From positions 118,008-182,007 of the forward strand of contig JAIOPG010000007.1 of the NCBI GenBank assembly GCA_021414025.1: 64,000 nucleotides of DNA, given 5' to 3'. The notes beneath the pieces were generated by a model. That model made no database searches, was not told the DNA's origin, and saw only the letters and a list, made by a program, of their open reading frames with translations. A program made the translations under genes and the position numbers. The DNA is from Planctomycetota bacterium (GTDB taxonomy: Bacteria > Planctomycetota > Phycisphaerae > Phycisphaerales > SM1A02). This document shows, one piece after another, positions 45,832 to 55,211 of this stretch (its first letter is position 1; each line of letters opens with the position of its first letter).

Positions 45832-48800
45832 TTACTCCTCGCCAAGAGCGACTTGTGACACAGAGGAAGTGGTTTGTGCCTCCAGAAGCACCAGATGCAT
45901 CGAAATATTCGTCATGGAGAGGCCATGTTCCTCGGCGATGACCTGCGCATAGGCGGTCAATTGCGGTGCGTGGTGCGCCGCCCGCTCCTGCTTCCACGCC
46001 TGCTGGTCTTGCGTGTCGCGGTCGAATGCGTCAGTCTTGAAGTCGATGATCCGGGCGCCCGTCCATTGCCCTGGTTTTCCAATCAGCTCCACCCGGTCGA
46101 TGATGCCCTCCTGCACGCCGCCGCTCTGGAAGAGGCGGACGAACTTGCGCTCATTGAAGAGCGCCGCATCGCCCTCGGGTTTGGCGAGCATTGACTTGAT
46201 GTCGCCGCATTGCAACTGTTCGATGGTCCGCTTCACCACCTCCGTGATGTTCGTCGGCGATCGCTGCGGAAAGAGTGCCCGCGCCTTGGCGACAAGTGGC
46301 GCAGCATCGGGCTTCCACTCGCCGCTCCAGCGCACGCTTTCCGCGACCAGGTGGGCGATGGTGCCGCGCTCGGTCGCAAGCAATTTCCCCGGCGTTCGAG
46401 TCGGTTGCGCCGCTCGCGCGGTCCAACTTCCTGACGCGGGTGCAACTGCGGGCGCCGAAGCCGCCTCGAACGAAGGCGAACGAAGGGCGCGAACTTTCGC
46501 CCCGTGCGCCGCCGGCGCCGACACTGCGACCCGAATTTCCTTGGCGCCATCTTGGGCGCCCTCCTTTGTGTCGCCCACCGGCCGAGTCCATTGCTCGTTG
46601 CCCAGCGTGGTGATCTCAAAGCCATTCTTTATTTCCGTCGTGGCGTCCGTCATGGTCAGGATCGCCTCGCACACCATTCCGGCGGGAGTTGGACCGAAAC
46701 TATCCTTCTTTTTTGCCGCGGTGATCCACAGACCCTGCCTGGCCCGCGTCAGCGCGACATAGAGCTGGCTCAGCTGCTCCTGCAGGCGGAAATCCTCCGC
46801 GTGCTCCATGGTGGATTGGTAGCGCTCGGGCACCGGATGCGCAGTGATCCACGGCACGACGCACTTGGGCGGCTCCAGCACCTGCTCGCGATCAACGGCG
46901 AATGTGGGACGCGAAGACTCCTTGGCATCGATGCCCGCGTGGTAGATCACGGCGTCCCATTCCAGACCCTTGGCCTGGTGGATGTTGATCACCTCGATCT
47001 CGTGGCTCGGCGGATCCTGCACGCGCAGCGCGGCCAGCGACTCCACCAAGTCATCGATGGTGCGCGACGAATCCTGCTCCAATTGCGTGGCTTCCTGGAT
47101 GAGTCGCGCCAGTCGCAGCCGGTCGCTCGAGTCGAAGATGGATTCCCCGGCCTTCTCCTGCTGGTCGATGTGATTGAGACGGCGAAGCCACTGCGAGAAT
47201 GTGCCGGCAATTCCCTGCTGGGCCAGCGTCCGGCGGATCGCGGCGGCGGCCTGACCGCGCGCGATGTCCCGCTGCTTGCGGATTTCGGGCGGCGCATCCT
47301 GGCACGCCCACTGCGGATCCAGTCCCAGCGCGCGCCCCAGCGGCGTGGTGGCCGCGCCAAAGAGGCTGATCGTGTCGCCGGGATGGGAGCTGAAGCGCAG
47401 CACGTCCAGGAACGCCACGACCGCGGGCGAAGTCTGCAGGTCGCCCCCCGCGCGGGCCACGCAGGGTGTCTCGGGCGAGATGGCGCGGATGCGCTCGACG
47501 AGGCGGGCCACATCCTTGTTGCGCCGCGCGATAATCGCGACCCTGATCTTGCCGCCGGCTCGTCGAAATTGCTCGATCGCGATCGCGGCGCTGGCCTCAA
47601 TCAGCATCTGCCCGCGATTGCCTTGGATGAAATTCAGCGCCCGGACCTGCACGCACCCGGCAAGATCCTTGTGCTTGGGCGCGGCCTCGTGATTGCAGTA
47701 GCCCTCGGTCCAATTGCGGCAGGCCACCTGGAAATTCTGCGTGCTCGGCTCCTCAGGATCCGCGAACACATTGGCATCGCCCGTTCGCAGGCGATTGAAT
47801 AGGTGGTCGACGAATCCAAGGATCACCGGGGCACTGCGCCAGGAGGTGAAGAGGTCGCGCTTCACGATGCGCCCTTCGGCGTGGCCCTCATGGATCATCG
47901 ATTCAAAGTTGCGCAGCAGCCGCGGCTCGCCGGCGCGCCATCCATAGATGGACTGCTTGGGGTCGCCCACCACCATCAGGCTGCGGAATCGCTCGTCGTC
48001 GTTGGTGGAGGCGATCTCCTGGGCCAGCAGCCGCAGCGCCAGCCACTGCCCCACGCTGGTGTCCTGGAACTCGTCCAGCAGCAGGTGGTCGATGCGGGCG
48101 TCGAGTCGGAAGGCGATGTCGCTCTTGTCGATGTCACGCATGGCGATCGAGAGCGAGCGGGTGACCGATTCAAAGGTCACCTTCTCCTCCTCGGCCATCA
48201 TGCGCCGCCACTCCTGGTCGATGCGCTGCAGGAATTCCGCCCAGCCGCGGGCGGCGCCGCCGATGGCGCGGTCCTCAATCGCGGCGATGTGCCCAAGCAA
48301 CATCCGGATGGCGGCGACGCAATCGCTGGGAATGGGAGTGCGATAGTAGAGAGGTGCATGGGGATCTTCGCAGACACTCGCCTGCGGCCCCCCCTTCTTC
48401 CATTCGCGCCATTCATTCATTGTGCGCGGAAGCGGATTTAAGTCTTCCAGCATCTTGCCATAGCCGCTGCGGGGTTTTGACATGGCATCCACGGCCCGCC
48501 GTAAATCATCAACGGCCTTGGCCAGCTGACTTGCGTCGAGCAGCTTTCCGGAAGTTTTTTCACTTGGCGGCGACCACGCGGGCGGAATCGATTCAGGATC
48601 GGTCCCCGGTGCGATCGAATCCCGGTAGGCGGTCAGGCCATTGTCCACCTTGTCCAGCAGGACACGCTCCACCGAACTCGCCGCGACACCGGAGCGCACA
48701 CTTTGCAATCGCTGGGCGTCCGCCTCCACATTGACGGAGGCGTCCATCACCCGCTGCAGCGCCCGCCGCGACGCCGCGATCGTCTCCGCCTCGCTCAGGA

Positions 48801-49299
48801 ATTGCAGGGGCAGCGGCAGGCCCGCCTCGCGTCCGAAGGACTGGGCCATGCGGGTGAAGACGCTGTCGATGGTGCGGATTTCCAGGCGGTCGAATTCCTG
48901 GGTCAATCGATTGAGGATCTGCGCCGGATCGAAGGCTGTGCGAAGCTCCGGATTGCGCTTGAGGATGTCGCCTTCCAGCGACGCGCGCTCCTTTTTCTGG
49001 GCCGCGGTGGCCTTTGGTGTGGCGCCCAGCACCGCGTCGGCGAGCCGCTTGAGAATGCGGTTGCGGATCTCCCCCGCCGCGGCGCGGGTGAAGGTGGTGG
49101 CGAGCACGGAGGCGGCGTTGAACTTTTCGCCGCCCTGGGCCTCGCGCTGCAGCAGCGCGGCGATGATCTCGATGTAACGCGTCGAGAGCTCGTAGGTCTT
49201 GCCGCTTCCGGCGTTGGCGACGATGCGGACCATGCGACTCATGCCGGATCCCGTATCGGCAGCTTCGATGCGAGCTTGATCGTTGGCGCGGACGCTCAT
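45832..49299 (-). CDS. addA: AddA-like helicase-nuclease
   Basis: 1155 residues. UvrD-type helicase: Walker A NAGSGKT (about 29-35), LLDEFQDT, GDPKQSIYGWR, and late motifs (VINIHQAKGLEWD, LYVALTRARQGL). A C-terminal PD-(D/E)XK nuclease shows DRVELIG then IIDFKTDAF. Unwinds and resects double-strand breaks for recombination. Overlaps the AddB-like gene by 4 bases, the normal AddAB (RexAB) order. Gene name follows this pairing. Confidence 0.85.
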   Translation of the reverse strand: MSVRANDQARIEAADTGSGMSRMVRIVANAGSGKTYELSTRYIEIIAALLQREAQGGEKFNAASVLATTFTRAAAGEIRNRILKRLADAVLGATPKATAAQKKERASLEGDILKRNPELRTAFDPAQILNRLTQEFDRLEIRTIDSVFTRMAQSFGREAGLPLPLQFLSEAETIAASRRALQRVMDASVNVEADAQRLQSVRSGVAASSVERVLLDKVDNGLTAYRDSIAPGTDPESIPPAWSPPSEKTSGKLLDASQLAKAVDDLRRAVDAMSKPRSGYGKMLEDLNPLPRTMNEWREWKKGGPQASVCEDPHAPLYYRTPIPSDCVAAIRMLLGHIAAIEDRAIGGAARGWAEFLQRIDQEWRRMMAEEEKVTFESVTRSLSIAMRDIDKSDIAFRLDARIDHLLLDEFQDTSVGQWLALRLLAQEIASTNDDERFRSLMVVGDPKQSIYGWRAGEPRLLRNFESMIHEGHAEGRIVKRDLFTSWRSAPVILGFVDHLFNRLRTGDANVFADPEEPSTQNFQVACRNWTEGYCNHEAAPKHKDLAGCVQVRALNFIQGNRGQMLIEASAAIAIEQFRRAGGKIRVAIIARRNKDVARLVERIRAISPETPCVARAGGDLQTSPAVVAFLDVLRFSSHPGDTISLFGAATTPLGRALGLDPQWACQDAPPEIRKQRDIARGQAAAAIRRTLAQQGIAGTFSQWLRRLNHIDQQEKAGESIFDSSDRLRLARLIQEATQLEQDSSRTIDDLVESLAALRVQDPPSHEIEVINIHQAKGLEWDAVIYHAGIDAKESSRPTFAVDREQVLEPPKCVVPWITAHPVPERYQSTMEHAEDFRLQEQLSQLYVALTRARQGLWITAAKKKDSFGPTPAGMVCEAILTMTDATTEIKNGFEITTLGNEQWTRPVGDTKEGAQDGAKEIRVAVSAPAAHGAKVRALRSPSFEAASAPAVAPASGSWTARAAQPTRTPGKLLATERGTIAHLVAESVRWSGEWKPDAAPLVAKARALFPQRSPTNITEVVKRTIEQLQCGDIKSMLAKPEGDAALFNERKFVRLFQSGGVQEGIIDRVELIGKPGQWTGARIIDFKTDAFDRDTQDQQAWKQERAAHHAPQLTAYAQVIAEEHGLSMTNISMHLVLLEAQTTSSVSQVALGEE

Positions 49300-52169
49300 T
49301 CGGCCGCTCCCTCGCCGGATTCATCCGACGCATCGGACTCGCCCGTGGGCAGGCAGAGCGCCCGCCGCACGCGGGCAAATTTCTCGCCTTGATCCTCGCC
49401 GGTGTCGGCAAACTTTCCGGCGCGGATGCACCGGATGACTTCGCGTGCCGCTTCCAGTCCGCTCTCCACGGGCGCCGCCAGCGGACACCAGGCGCAGGGC
49501 TCATTGGAAGCGGGCATCGAAAGCACGCCGGCTTCGATCTTGTCCGCTGCGGCTTCCGCCAGGCCCGCGAGAGCAGCTTCGTCCGCCGCACACTGACCGA
49601 CCAATCCCTTGTAGAGGGGCAACTGCAGGTCGATCCACTCTCTGCCGTTGAAGACCTTCTTCTTGAAGTCAAATCCCTTGTCACTGGACTTGTAATCGAT
49701 GATGCGCCAGCCATGATCGGGATGAAAGTCGATGCGGTCAACGCGCATCGAGATCTTCTGTTCCTGACCGTCGACATCGATCGTGACGATGGTCGCCCAC
49801 TCGACCACTTTGACGCTCCAGCCCAGCCGAATCTGCTGATGGTGCCAGTTCACCAGGTGTGCGAGACGCCTTTCGATTTCGCGCACCTGCAGCTGGATCG
49901 AAGGCCGAAGGGACGAGCCATATTTGTGCGCAGCTTTCTCGTGCAGTTTCTTCTTGAGATGCGCCAGACATCGCTCCTCGTAATCCGCTACATCGCCGTC
50001 CAATGACACAACGCTTTCCTCCGCCAGACCCTGGACCGCGTCATGGAGCAGGTTTCCGAAATCGGCGGCGTTCAGTTCCATTTCGTCCGGCTCGGGGGCA
50101 TTCAATTGCAGGATCTTCTCGAGCCAGTAGCGATAGGGATTCTTGATGTAGGCGGAGAAGTCCGTGGCGTTCATCACCTCAGGCGCCTTCGCTTGCGGCA
50201 CGGGCGGAATTGCGAAGGCGCTGCGCTTGCCCGCCTTCCATTGGAATACAGGGCGGTGCCGGATCGGCGCCGCCAGCGGATCGGTGAGCAGCAGAATGCG
50301 CCGCGCGTTCGCCACCGGGTCTTTGGGCAGGAGCAGGCGACTGGGTTTCAGCGGATCTCCATCGGAACCTGATCGCCCCGCGATGATCGCCAGCTGGTCC
50401 GCGCCGCTCCGCGCCGCCAGCGCGCTGAGCAGATAGGCGTCGCGGGCGAAGCGAGTGGCGCGGCTGGGCAGGCCGATGCGTTGGCGAATGGCCTCGTTGA
50501 ACCATCCATCGGCTTGGGGCGAGGAGGGCAGGCTGCCCTCGCAGACGCCGGCCAGCACGAATTTCCGCGCTGGCTCGAACAAGGTTTCGAGCCAGCCGAC
50601 GGTGTCCACGCTGGTCGCGTCGCTCGAGTCGGGCACGGAAATATCCGCGCAGAGCATCAGCGCCAGCGAGAGCGCGTCCGCCGCCGTGCCCACTTCGCCG
50701 GCCGCCGCGCTTTCCTGCGCCCGCCGCATGGTCTTGACGAATTCCTCCAGCGCACGGGCGGTGACGGCGGAATCGCTTTGGGCGAACATCGCGGGCATCC
50801 ACTGCACCAACTGCCCCCAGCGCTCGCCCAGCGGCCTCGTTGTCCCAGCCTCGGGAGACAAGTCCGCGAGGCACCAGCTCAACTTCGACTCGATTGCCTC
50901 GGCCACTTTCTTGCGCTCCTCGCCCGAGGTGAACTTGAACCGCGTCCACAACGCCGCGGTGGAGCCCGGCTTCATCCGCTCGCGAAGTTTGTCCAGCTCC
51001 TGCACAAGGTCGATGGCATTGTCCTCCGGCGCGCCGGTGATCGCGGCAATGCGGATCAACTCGACGAATGAAGCGGGTTCGCCGCTCTGCGCGGCCCGCT
51101 CCAGACGTTCCAGGCACTTGCCGATTTCGGTCTGGGAAAACCGCAGCCCGCTTCCGGCATGCACCGTCCGACCATGCTCGGCGAACGCCCGCGACATGGT
51201 GGGCAGCATCGACTCATCCGCCAGCACCAGGGCCGTGTCCCCCGTGTCGCTCGCACCGGCCAGCATCGAATAGCGGGCCAGCGCCGCCGCGGCCTGATCA
51301 GCGGGATCCTCCGCCACCTCGATCATGGAGTCCGCAAGTTCCGGACCGCTGGTGAAGCCGCTTTCCACGACGACGCCCAGATCATCGAAGCCGCTCTCAT
51401 GACTCTGCGGCGCCAGCACAAGCGCGTGCACCTGCACCGGCGCGCCATTGCACTGCATGCCCGCCAGCTCTCGCGAGAGAAATGCGACATTGCGAGCCAG
51501 ATCGGGAAGTCCCGCCAGGATCAACGCGCCGCACCGGGGCTTCCAGCCCCTGGCCGCGAGGTCGATCACGTCGCTGCGTTCGAGCAATTCCATGCCGTTG
51601 GCGCGGCCCATCTGGGACAGCTCGCCCTTCATCGCGACGCGAAGTTGCGCCAACTGCTCCCACGCCTCGCGCATGGTGGGGCTCGCCTGCAGCAGATCGA
51701 GCCTGGCGATCGCCTCGACGCTCCAGTGCGCGTCGTCAGCGCGGTCGATGACATCGAGCAGACGCCGAGCCGGCCGGGCCAGCGCCGCCAGCGACGTTCC
51801 GCGCGCCGCCGGAATCAACGTGCTGCGCAGGGATTCCTCCTTGGCCAGCGCCCGCGAGAGGGCGGCCAGACGATCGAGCGGCCCCGCCACGCATGCGCCC
51901 GCCGGCGTCTGGAAGGCGCTGAGGACGAACTTCCCCGGCGTGGCCATCTCCGGAGGAATCATCGCTCCCTTGATCGCATTGCGCAGCGCCGCCAGCACCT
52001 GCCGCCGCGCTCCGGCGCCGGGCACCACCACCAGCACCGAGCTGAAATCCAGGACGCCGTCGACCATGGCCGCCAGCGCTTCGCTCCGCTCGCTCAGCCA
52101 CCGCGCCACGCTCTGCGCCGCGCTCTCGGTCCAGCCAAGGAAATGGCGTTCGGGTCTGGGCGTGCTCAT
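49296..52169 (-). CDS. addB: AddB-like PD-(D/E)XK nuclease
   Basis: 957 residues from ATG 52169 (AAGGAAAC before it). Helicase-like N-terminal part with degenerate motifs, and a C-terminal nuclease: FSAYIKNPYRYWLE, MRVDRIDF and IIDYKSSDKG carry the Asp and Lys of the active site; CAWC and later C (near REVIRC) are the likely Fe-S ligands typical of AddB. No Walker A is seen, as in AddB proteins that lost ATPase activity. Partner of AddA in break processing. Confidence 0.75.
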   Translation of the reverse strand: MSTPRPERHFLGWTESAAQSVARWLSERSEALAAMVDGVLDFSSVLVVVPGAGARRQVLAALRNAIKGAMIPPEMATPGKFVLSAFQTPAGACVAGPLDRLAALSRALAKEESLRSTLIPAARGTSLAALARPARRLLDVIDRADDAHWSVEAIARLDLLQASPTMREAWEQLAQLRVAMKGELSQMGRANGMELLERSDVIDLAARGWKPRCGALILAGLPDLARNVAFLSRELAGMQCNGAPVQVHALVLAPQSHESGFDDLGVVVESGFTSGPELADSMIEVAEDPADQAAAALARYSMLAGASDTGDTALVLADESMLPTMSRAFAEHGRTVHAGSGLRFSQTEIGKCLERLERAAQSGEPASFVELIRIAAITGAPEDNAIDLVQELDKLRERMKPGSTAALWTRFKFTSGEERKKVAEAIESKLSWCLADLSPEAGTTRPLGERWGQLVQWMPAMFAQSDSAVTARALEEFVKTMRRAQESAAAGEVGTAADALSLALMLCADISVPDSSDATSVDTVGWLETLFEPARKFVLAGVCEGSLPSSPQADGWFNEAIRQRIGLPSRATRFARDAYLLSALAARSGADQLAIIAGRSGSDGDPLKPSRLLLPKDPVANARRILLLTDPLAAPIRHRPVFQWKAGKRSAFAIPPVPQAKAPEVMNATDFSAYIKNPYRYWLEKILQLNAPEPDEMELNAADFGNLLHDAVQGLAEESVVSLDGDVADYEERCLAHLKKKLHEKAAHKYGSSLRPSIQLQVREIERRLAHLVNWHHQQIRLGWSVKVVEWATIVTIDVDGQEQKISMRVDRIDFHPDHGWRIIDYKSSDKGFDFKKKVFNGREWIDLQLPLYKGLVGQCAADEAALAGLAEAAADKIEAGVLSMPASNEPCAWCPLAAPVESGLEAAREVIRCIRAGKFADTGEDQGEKFARVRRALCLPTGESDASDESGEGAAE

Positions 52170-52330
52170 GTTTCCTTCAAACGATTGTTCTCGTTGATCG
52201 TGACAACCTCGGAAATCAAAGAGTACCCCCACCTCCTGCCCCGGTTTCCGCGGCGGGTTTGAACCTGCGTCTTCCAGGGCCGCGCGTTCGCCGCGGAGGT
52301 CACCGCGGTAGCATCCATGCGAGATCTTCA

Positions 52331-53095
52331 ATGAGAATGCATCCCACGACCCCGAGATCCACTGAACGTGAATCGATGGATGCACCACGGCCGAACACCC
52401 GCTTGCTGCAAGCGGAGTTCCGAGTGCTGCGCCGCCTCAATTCCTTCACCCGCGCAGCGCGGCACCTCATCCACGCCATCGAGTCGCGCATCCAGCCCGC
52501 CGCCGGCGACAGCGTTTCGATGATCGACTTCGGCGCGGGGATCGGCGACATCGCGCGCAGCGCCATCGAATCCGCCCGCGGGAAAGGCTGGGGGCTTCGC
52601 GTCCACGCCACCGACCGCAATCCCGATGTCGTGGAGATGTGCCGCGCGGCGGGGTCAGGCGAGGGCATGACTTTCCAGCAGGTCGACATCCTCGGCGCCG
52701 GCACGACCTTCGCCCCCGGAAGTTTCGATGTGGCGCACGCCTCGCTGATGCTGCACCACCTGCTCGACGCGGACGTAGTCGAGGCGCTGCGCGGCATGGC
52801 CCACACCGCGACGAAACTTGTGGTCTGGAACGATCTGCTGCGGTCGCGCATCGGATTGCTGGGGGCAAGGCTCGCCACGCTGGGCTCCTCCCGGATCGTG
52901 CGCGACGACGCGATGCTGAGCGTGCGGCGAAGTTTCACGCTGGAGGAGGCGCTCTCCTTCGCCCAGGCGGCCGGACTCGAGGAGATCGAACTGCAGCGCC
53001 GCAAGGGCGCCCGCTTCGTCCTCTGCGCCCGCCCTCCCGCGAAGAGCGCGCCGGACGCCCAACCCAAACCTCGCCTTGAAGCCATCATCCCATGA
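52331..53095 (+). CDS. Class I SAM methyltransferase of the pigment cluster
   Basis: 254 residues from ATG 52331; a shorter start at 52376 is possible. SAM-binding motif VSMIDFGAGIGDIA, acidic ATDRNPDVVEM, and the post-II segment FDVAHASLMLHHLLD. The family includes O- and C-methyltransferases found next to type III PKS or aryl-polyene genes. First gene of the cluster; its stop overlaps the lipoprotein start (ATGA). Confidence 0.75.
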   Translation: MRMHPTTPRSTERESMDAPRPNTRLLQAEFRVLRRLNSFTRAARHLIHAIESRIQPAAGDSVSMIDFGAGIGDIARSAIESARGKGWGLRVHATDRNPDVVEMCRAAGSGEGMTFQQVDILGAGTTFAPGSFDVAHASLMLHHLLDADVVEALRGMAHTATKLVVWNDLLRSRIGLLGARLATLGSSRIVRDDAMLSVRRSFTLEEALSFAQAAGLEEIELQRRKGARFVLCARPPAKSAPDAQPKPRLEAIIP

Positions 53096-53604
53096 GCGCC
53101 GCCACCACTGCTTTCCGGCTTGGCGCGGCGCTGCTGCTGATTGCCCTCGGCGCCTTCGGCTGCGCGGCGAAGAAAACCAGCAGCCTCTCCACCAGCAATC
53201 CCCTGCGTAAGATGGGCACATCGAAGATCGTCATCCTGATGAGCGGCCTGCCGGAGGATGTCACGGAGGGATCGATCTATGTCGCGCTGTGGGGAAGCGA
53301 GGAAAGCTTCATGCATGGCCAGCAGTGGGTGCGCTCCGCCATCGTGCCCATCGCCCGCGCCGGCGAACCCTGCGTCATGGCCAAGCTTCCCGTCGGAACC
53401 TATTCCGTGTCGGCCTTTTTCGACGCCACCAACTCCGGCGAGTTCCGCCGCAATGGCCTGGGCATTCCGATCGACCCGTGGGCGATCTCCCGCGGCAGCC
53501 CCCTGATGGTTCCTCCCAGCTGGGAGCACTCCAAGTTCGAGATCGAGGAGGGAACCACGGAGGTCGAGCTGGATTTCAACCACCAGGCGAGGCCGCAGCC
53601 GTGA
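53092..53604 (+). CDS. DUF2141-type lipoprotein
   Basis: 170 residues. Signal peptide with lipobox GAFGC (Cys24). Beta-sandwich part with VILMSGL, LPVGTYSVSAFFD and NGLGIPIDPWAISR, the last being the typical DUF2141 region. Located inside the biosynthetic operon with 4-base overlaps on both sides; function of the family is unknown. Confidence 0.72.
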   Translation: MSAATTAFRLGAALLLIALGAFGCAAKKTSSLSTSNPLRKMGTSKIVILMSGLPEDVTEGSIYVALWGSEESFMHGQQWVRSAIVPIARAGEPCVMAKLPVGTYSVSAFFDATNSGEFRRNGLGIPIDPWAISRGSPLMVPPSWEHSKFEIEEGTTEVELDFNHQARPQP

Positions 53605-54281
53605 CGGGCTGGTGTCTTTTCGAATCGCTGCTGAACAAATCGCTGCGCCACGGGACCCTCATGCGAGTCGAGGTGGTCGACGAGGGCGGACTGCGCGATC
53701 TCGCCGGCGAGGAGCCTGTGCTCCTGGCCGCGAACCACCAAAGCCACATCGACACCTCCATCATCTTTCATGCGGTGCCGGCGCCGCGCCGCAGCAAGCT
53801 GCGCATCGTCGCCAGCGACACCCGCTTCAACCACGCCCCCGCGAAGGCCCCGTGGAGGGAGCGGCTGGAGCGTTGGTTCCTTCATGGGCTCGCCGCCCAC
53901 GCCTACCGCGCGATCTTCGTCGGGGGCGACATCGACCCGCACCGCTCGGTCGATGTCATCACCGACGCGATCAAGACCGGCGCCAGCGTGGTGCTCTTTC
54001 CGGAGGGCACTCGCACGCGCGACGGCGCCCTGGGCAAGCTGCGCCCGGGTGTGGCCCTGACCGCGATCGCGACCCGCTGCCGGGTGATACCGGTGCGCAT
54101 CGACGGGACCCGCGAGGCGCTGCCGAGATCCCGGCGCATGCTGAGCCTGCGCAGCCGCGTCACCGTCCGCTTCCGCTCCTCGATCGTCGCCCAGCAGCAT
54201 GAGGCTTCCGACGCCTTTCTGGAAAAGCTGGCGGCACGGCTTGCCCCCGTGGCGTCGCACTCCACGACCGGGGTCACATGA
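53601..54281 (+). CDS. PlsC-type 1-acyl-glycerol-3-phosphate acyltransferase
   Basis: 226 residues from a GTG at 53601 that overlaps the previous stop. Acyltransferase motifs NHQSHID (N-H-x4-D) and FPEGTRTRDG, both intact. In aryl-polyene clusters an acyltransferase of this type attaches acyl chains to glycerol or the polyene product. The start was chosen for the GTGA overlap; a longer frame to the left lies in the neighbour. Confidence 0.85.
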   Translation: MTGWCLFESLLNKSLRHGTLMRVEVVDEGGLRDLAGEEPVLLAANHQSHIDTSIIFHAVPAPRRSKLRIVASDTRFNHAPAKAPWRERLERWFLHGLAAHAYRAIFVGGDIDPHRSVDVITDAIKTGASVVLFPEGTRTRDGALGKLRPGVALTAIATRCRVIPVRIDGTREALPRSRRMLSLRSRVTVRFRSSIVAQQHEASDAFLEKLAARLAPVASHSTTGVT

Positions 54282-55198
54282 CGGCCGCCCGCGTCGACCT
54301 GGCCCGCATCGTCACCGACGACATCTATCACCGGCTCCTGGAGTCCCTTCCCTCCTGCGCTCCGCTGGCCGGATTCGTGGCCCAATCCACCTCCTTCCTT
54401 TTTGTGCGCGCCTGGCGGGCGCGCCTGGTGGCCAACGCCGCGCGGGCGCTGGGGCCGGGCTCCACCCGCGGCCAGCAAGTGCGCTGCGCCTACCGAATGC
54501 TCGGCGCGATGCAGCGCTCGATCGCCGACATCTTCGCGTCGAAGGACCTCACCAGCGACCAGCTCTGCTCCAAGGTGGCGGATCTCGACGGGTCGGCGGA
54601 CTATCTCGCCGCGCGGGAGCTGGGTCGCGGAGCAGTCATTGCGGGTGTCCACATGGGGGCCTTCGAGCCGGCACTGGCGATGCTCTGCCGCCACGAGCGG
54701 CGCGTGCATGTCCTTTTCCAGCCCGATCCCATGCCGCGCTTCGAGCGGGCGCGACAGGGTCTGAGGCGGCGCCTGGGTGTGATCGAGCACCGCATTTCCG
54801 ACGGGGTCGCCGCGTGGAGCGAGCTGCTGGACGCGCTGCACGCGGACGAGGCAGTGGTGCTGCACGCCGATTGCGTCATGCCGGGGCAGCACGGGGCGAA
54901 GATGCCCTTCCTGGGCGACCCGGAGGCGCATCTTCCGACGGGGCCGGTTCGACTTGCGGCGGCCGCCGGCGCTCCGATCATTCCAACGTTTTGCGCCCGC
55001 ACCAACCGCGGCTTCCGCGTCTGGAGCGACGGGGTCATTCCCGCGCCGACGGCGCCGATCACCTCGCGCGAGTCTGCGGCGCATCCCGCCCAGCGCGCCT
55101 TGGTGGCGGCGATGGAGCGAGCCATCCGCGCCCACCCCGACCAGTGGATGGCGTTCATGGATCTGCGCGAGGCGCCCGCCCCGCAGGGCCGCCCATGA
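54278..55198 (+). CDS. LpxL/HtrB-like acyltransferase
   Basis: 306 residues. Lauroyl-acyltransferase fold: GVHMGAFEPA (H-x4-E catalytic pair) and a downstream acidic HADCVMPG region. In aryl-polyene clusters a LpxL homologue is the usual partner of PlsC. ATGA overlap with the previous gene. Unlikely to be the lipid A housekeeping enzyme in this setting. Confidence 0.75.
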   Translation: MTAARVDLARIVTDDIYHRLLESLPSCAPLAGFVAQSTSFLFVRAWRARLVANAARALGPGSTRGQQVRCAYRMLGAMQRSIADIFASKDLTSDQLCSKVADLDGSADYLAARELGRGAVIAGVHMGAFEPALAMLCRHERRVHVLFQPDPMPRFERARQGLRRRLGVIEHRISDGVAAWSELLDALHADEAVVLHADCVMPGQHGAKMPFLGDPEAHLPTGPVRLAAAAGAPIIPTFCARTNRGFRVWSDGVIPAPTAPITSRESAAHPAQRALVAAMERAIRAHPDQWMAFMDLREAPAPQGRP

Positions 55199-55211
55199 AT
55201 GGAGCGACCTC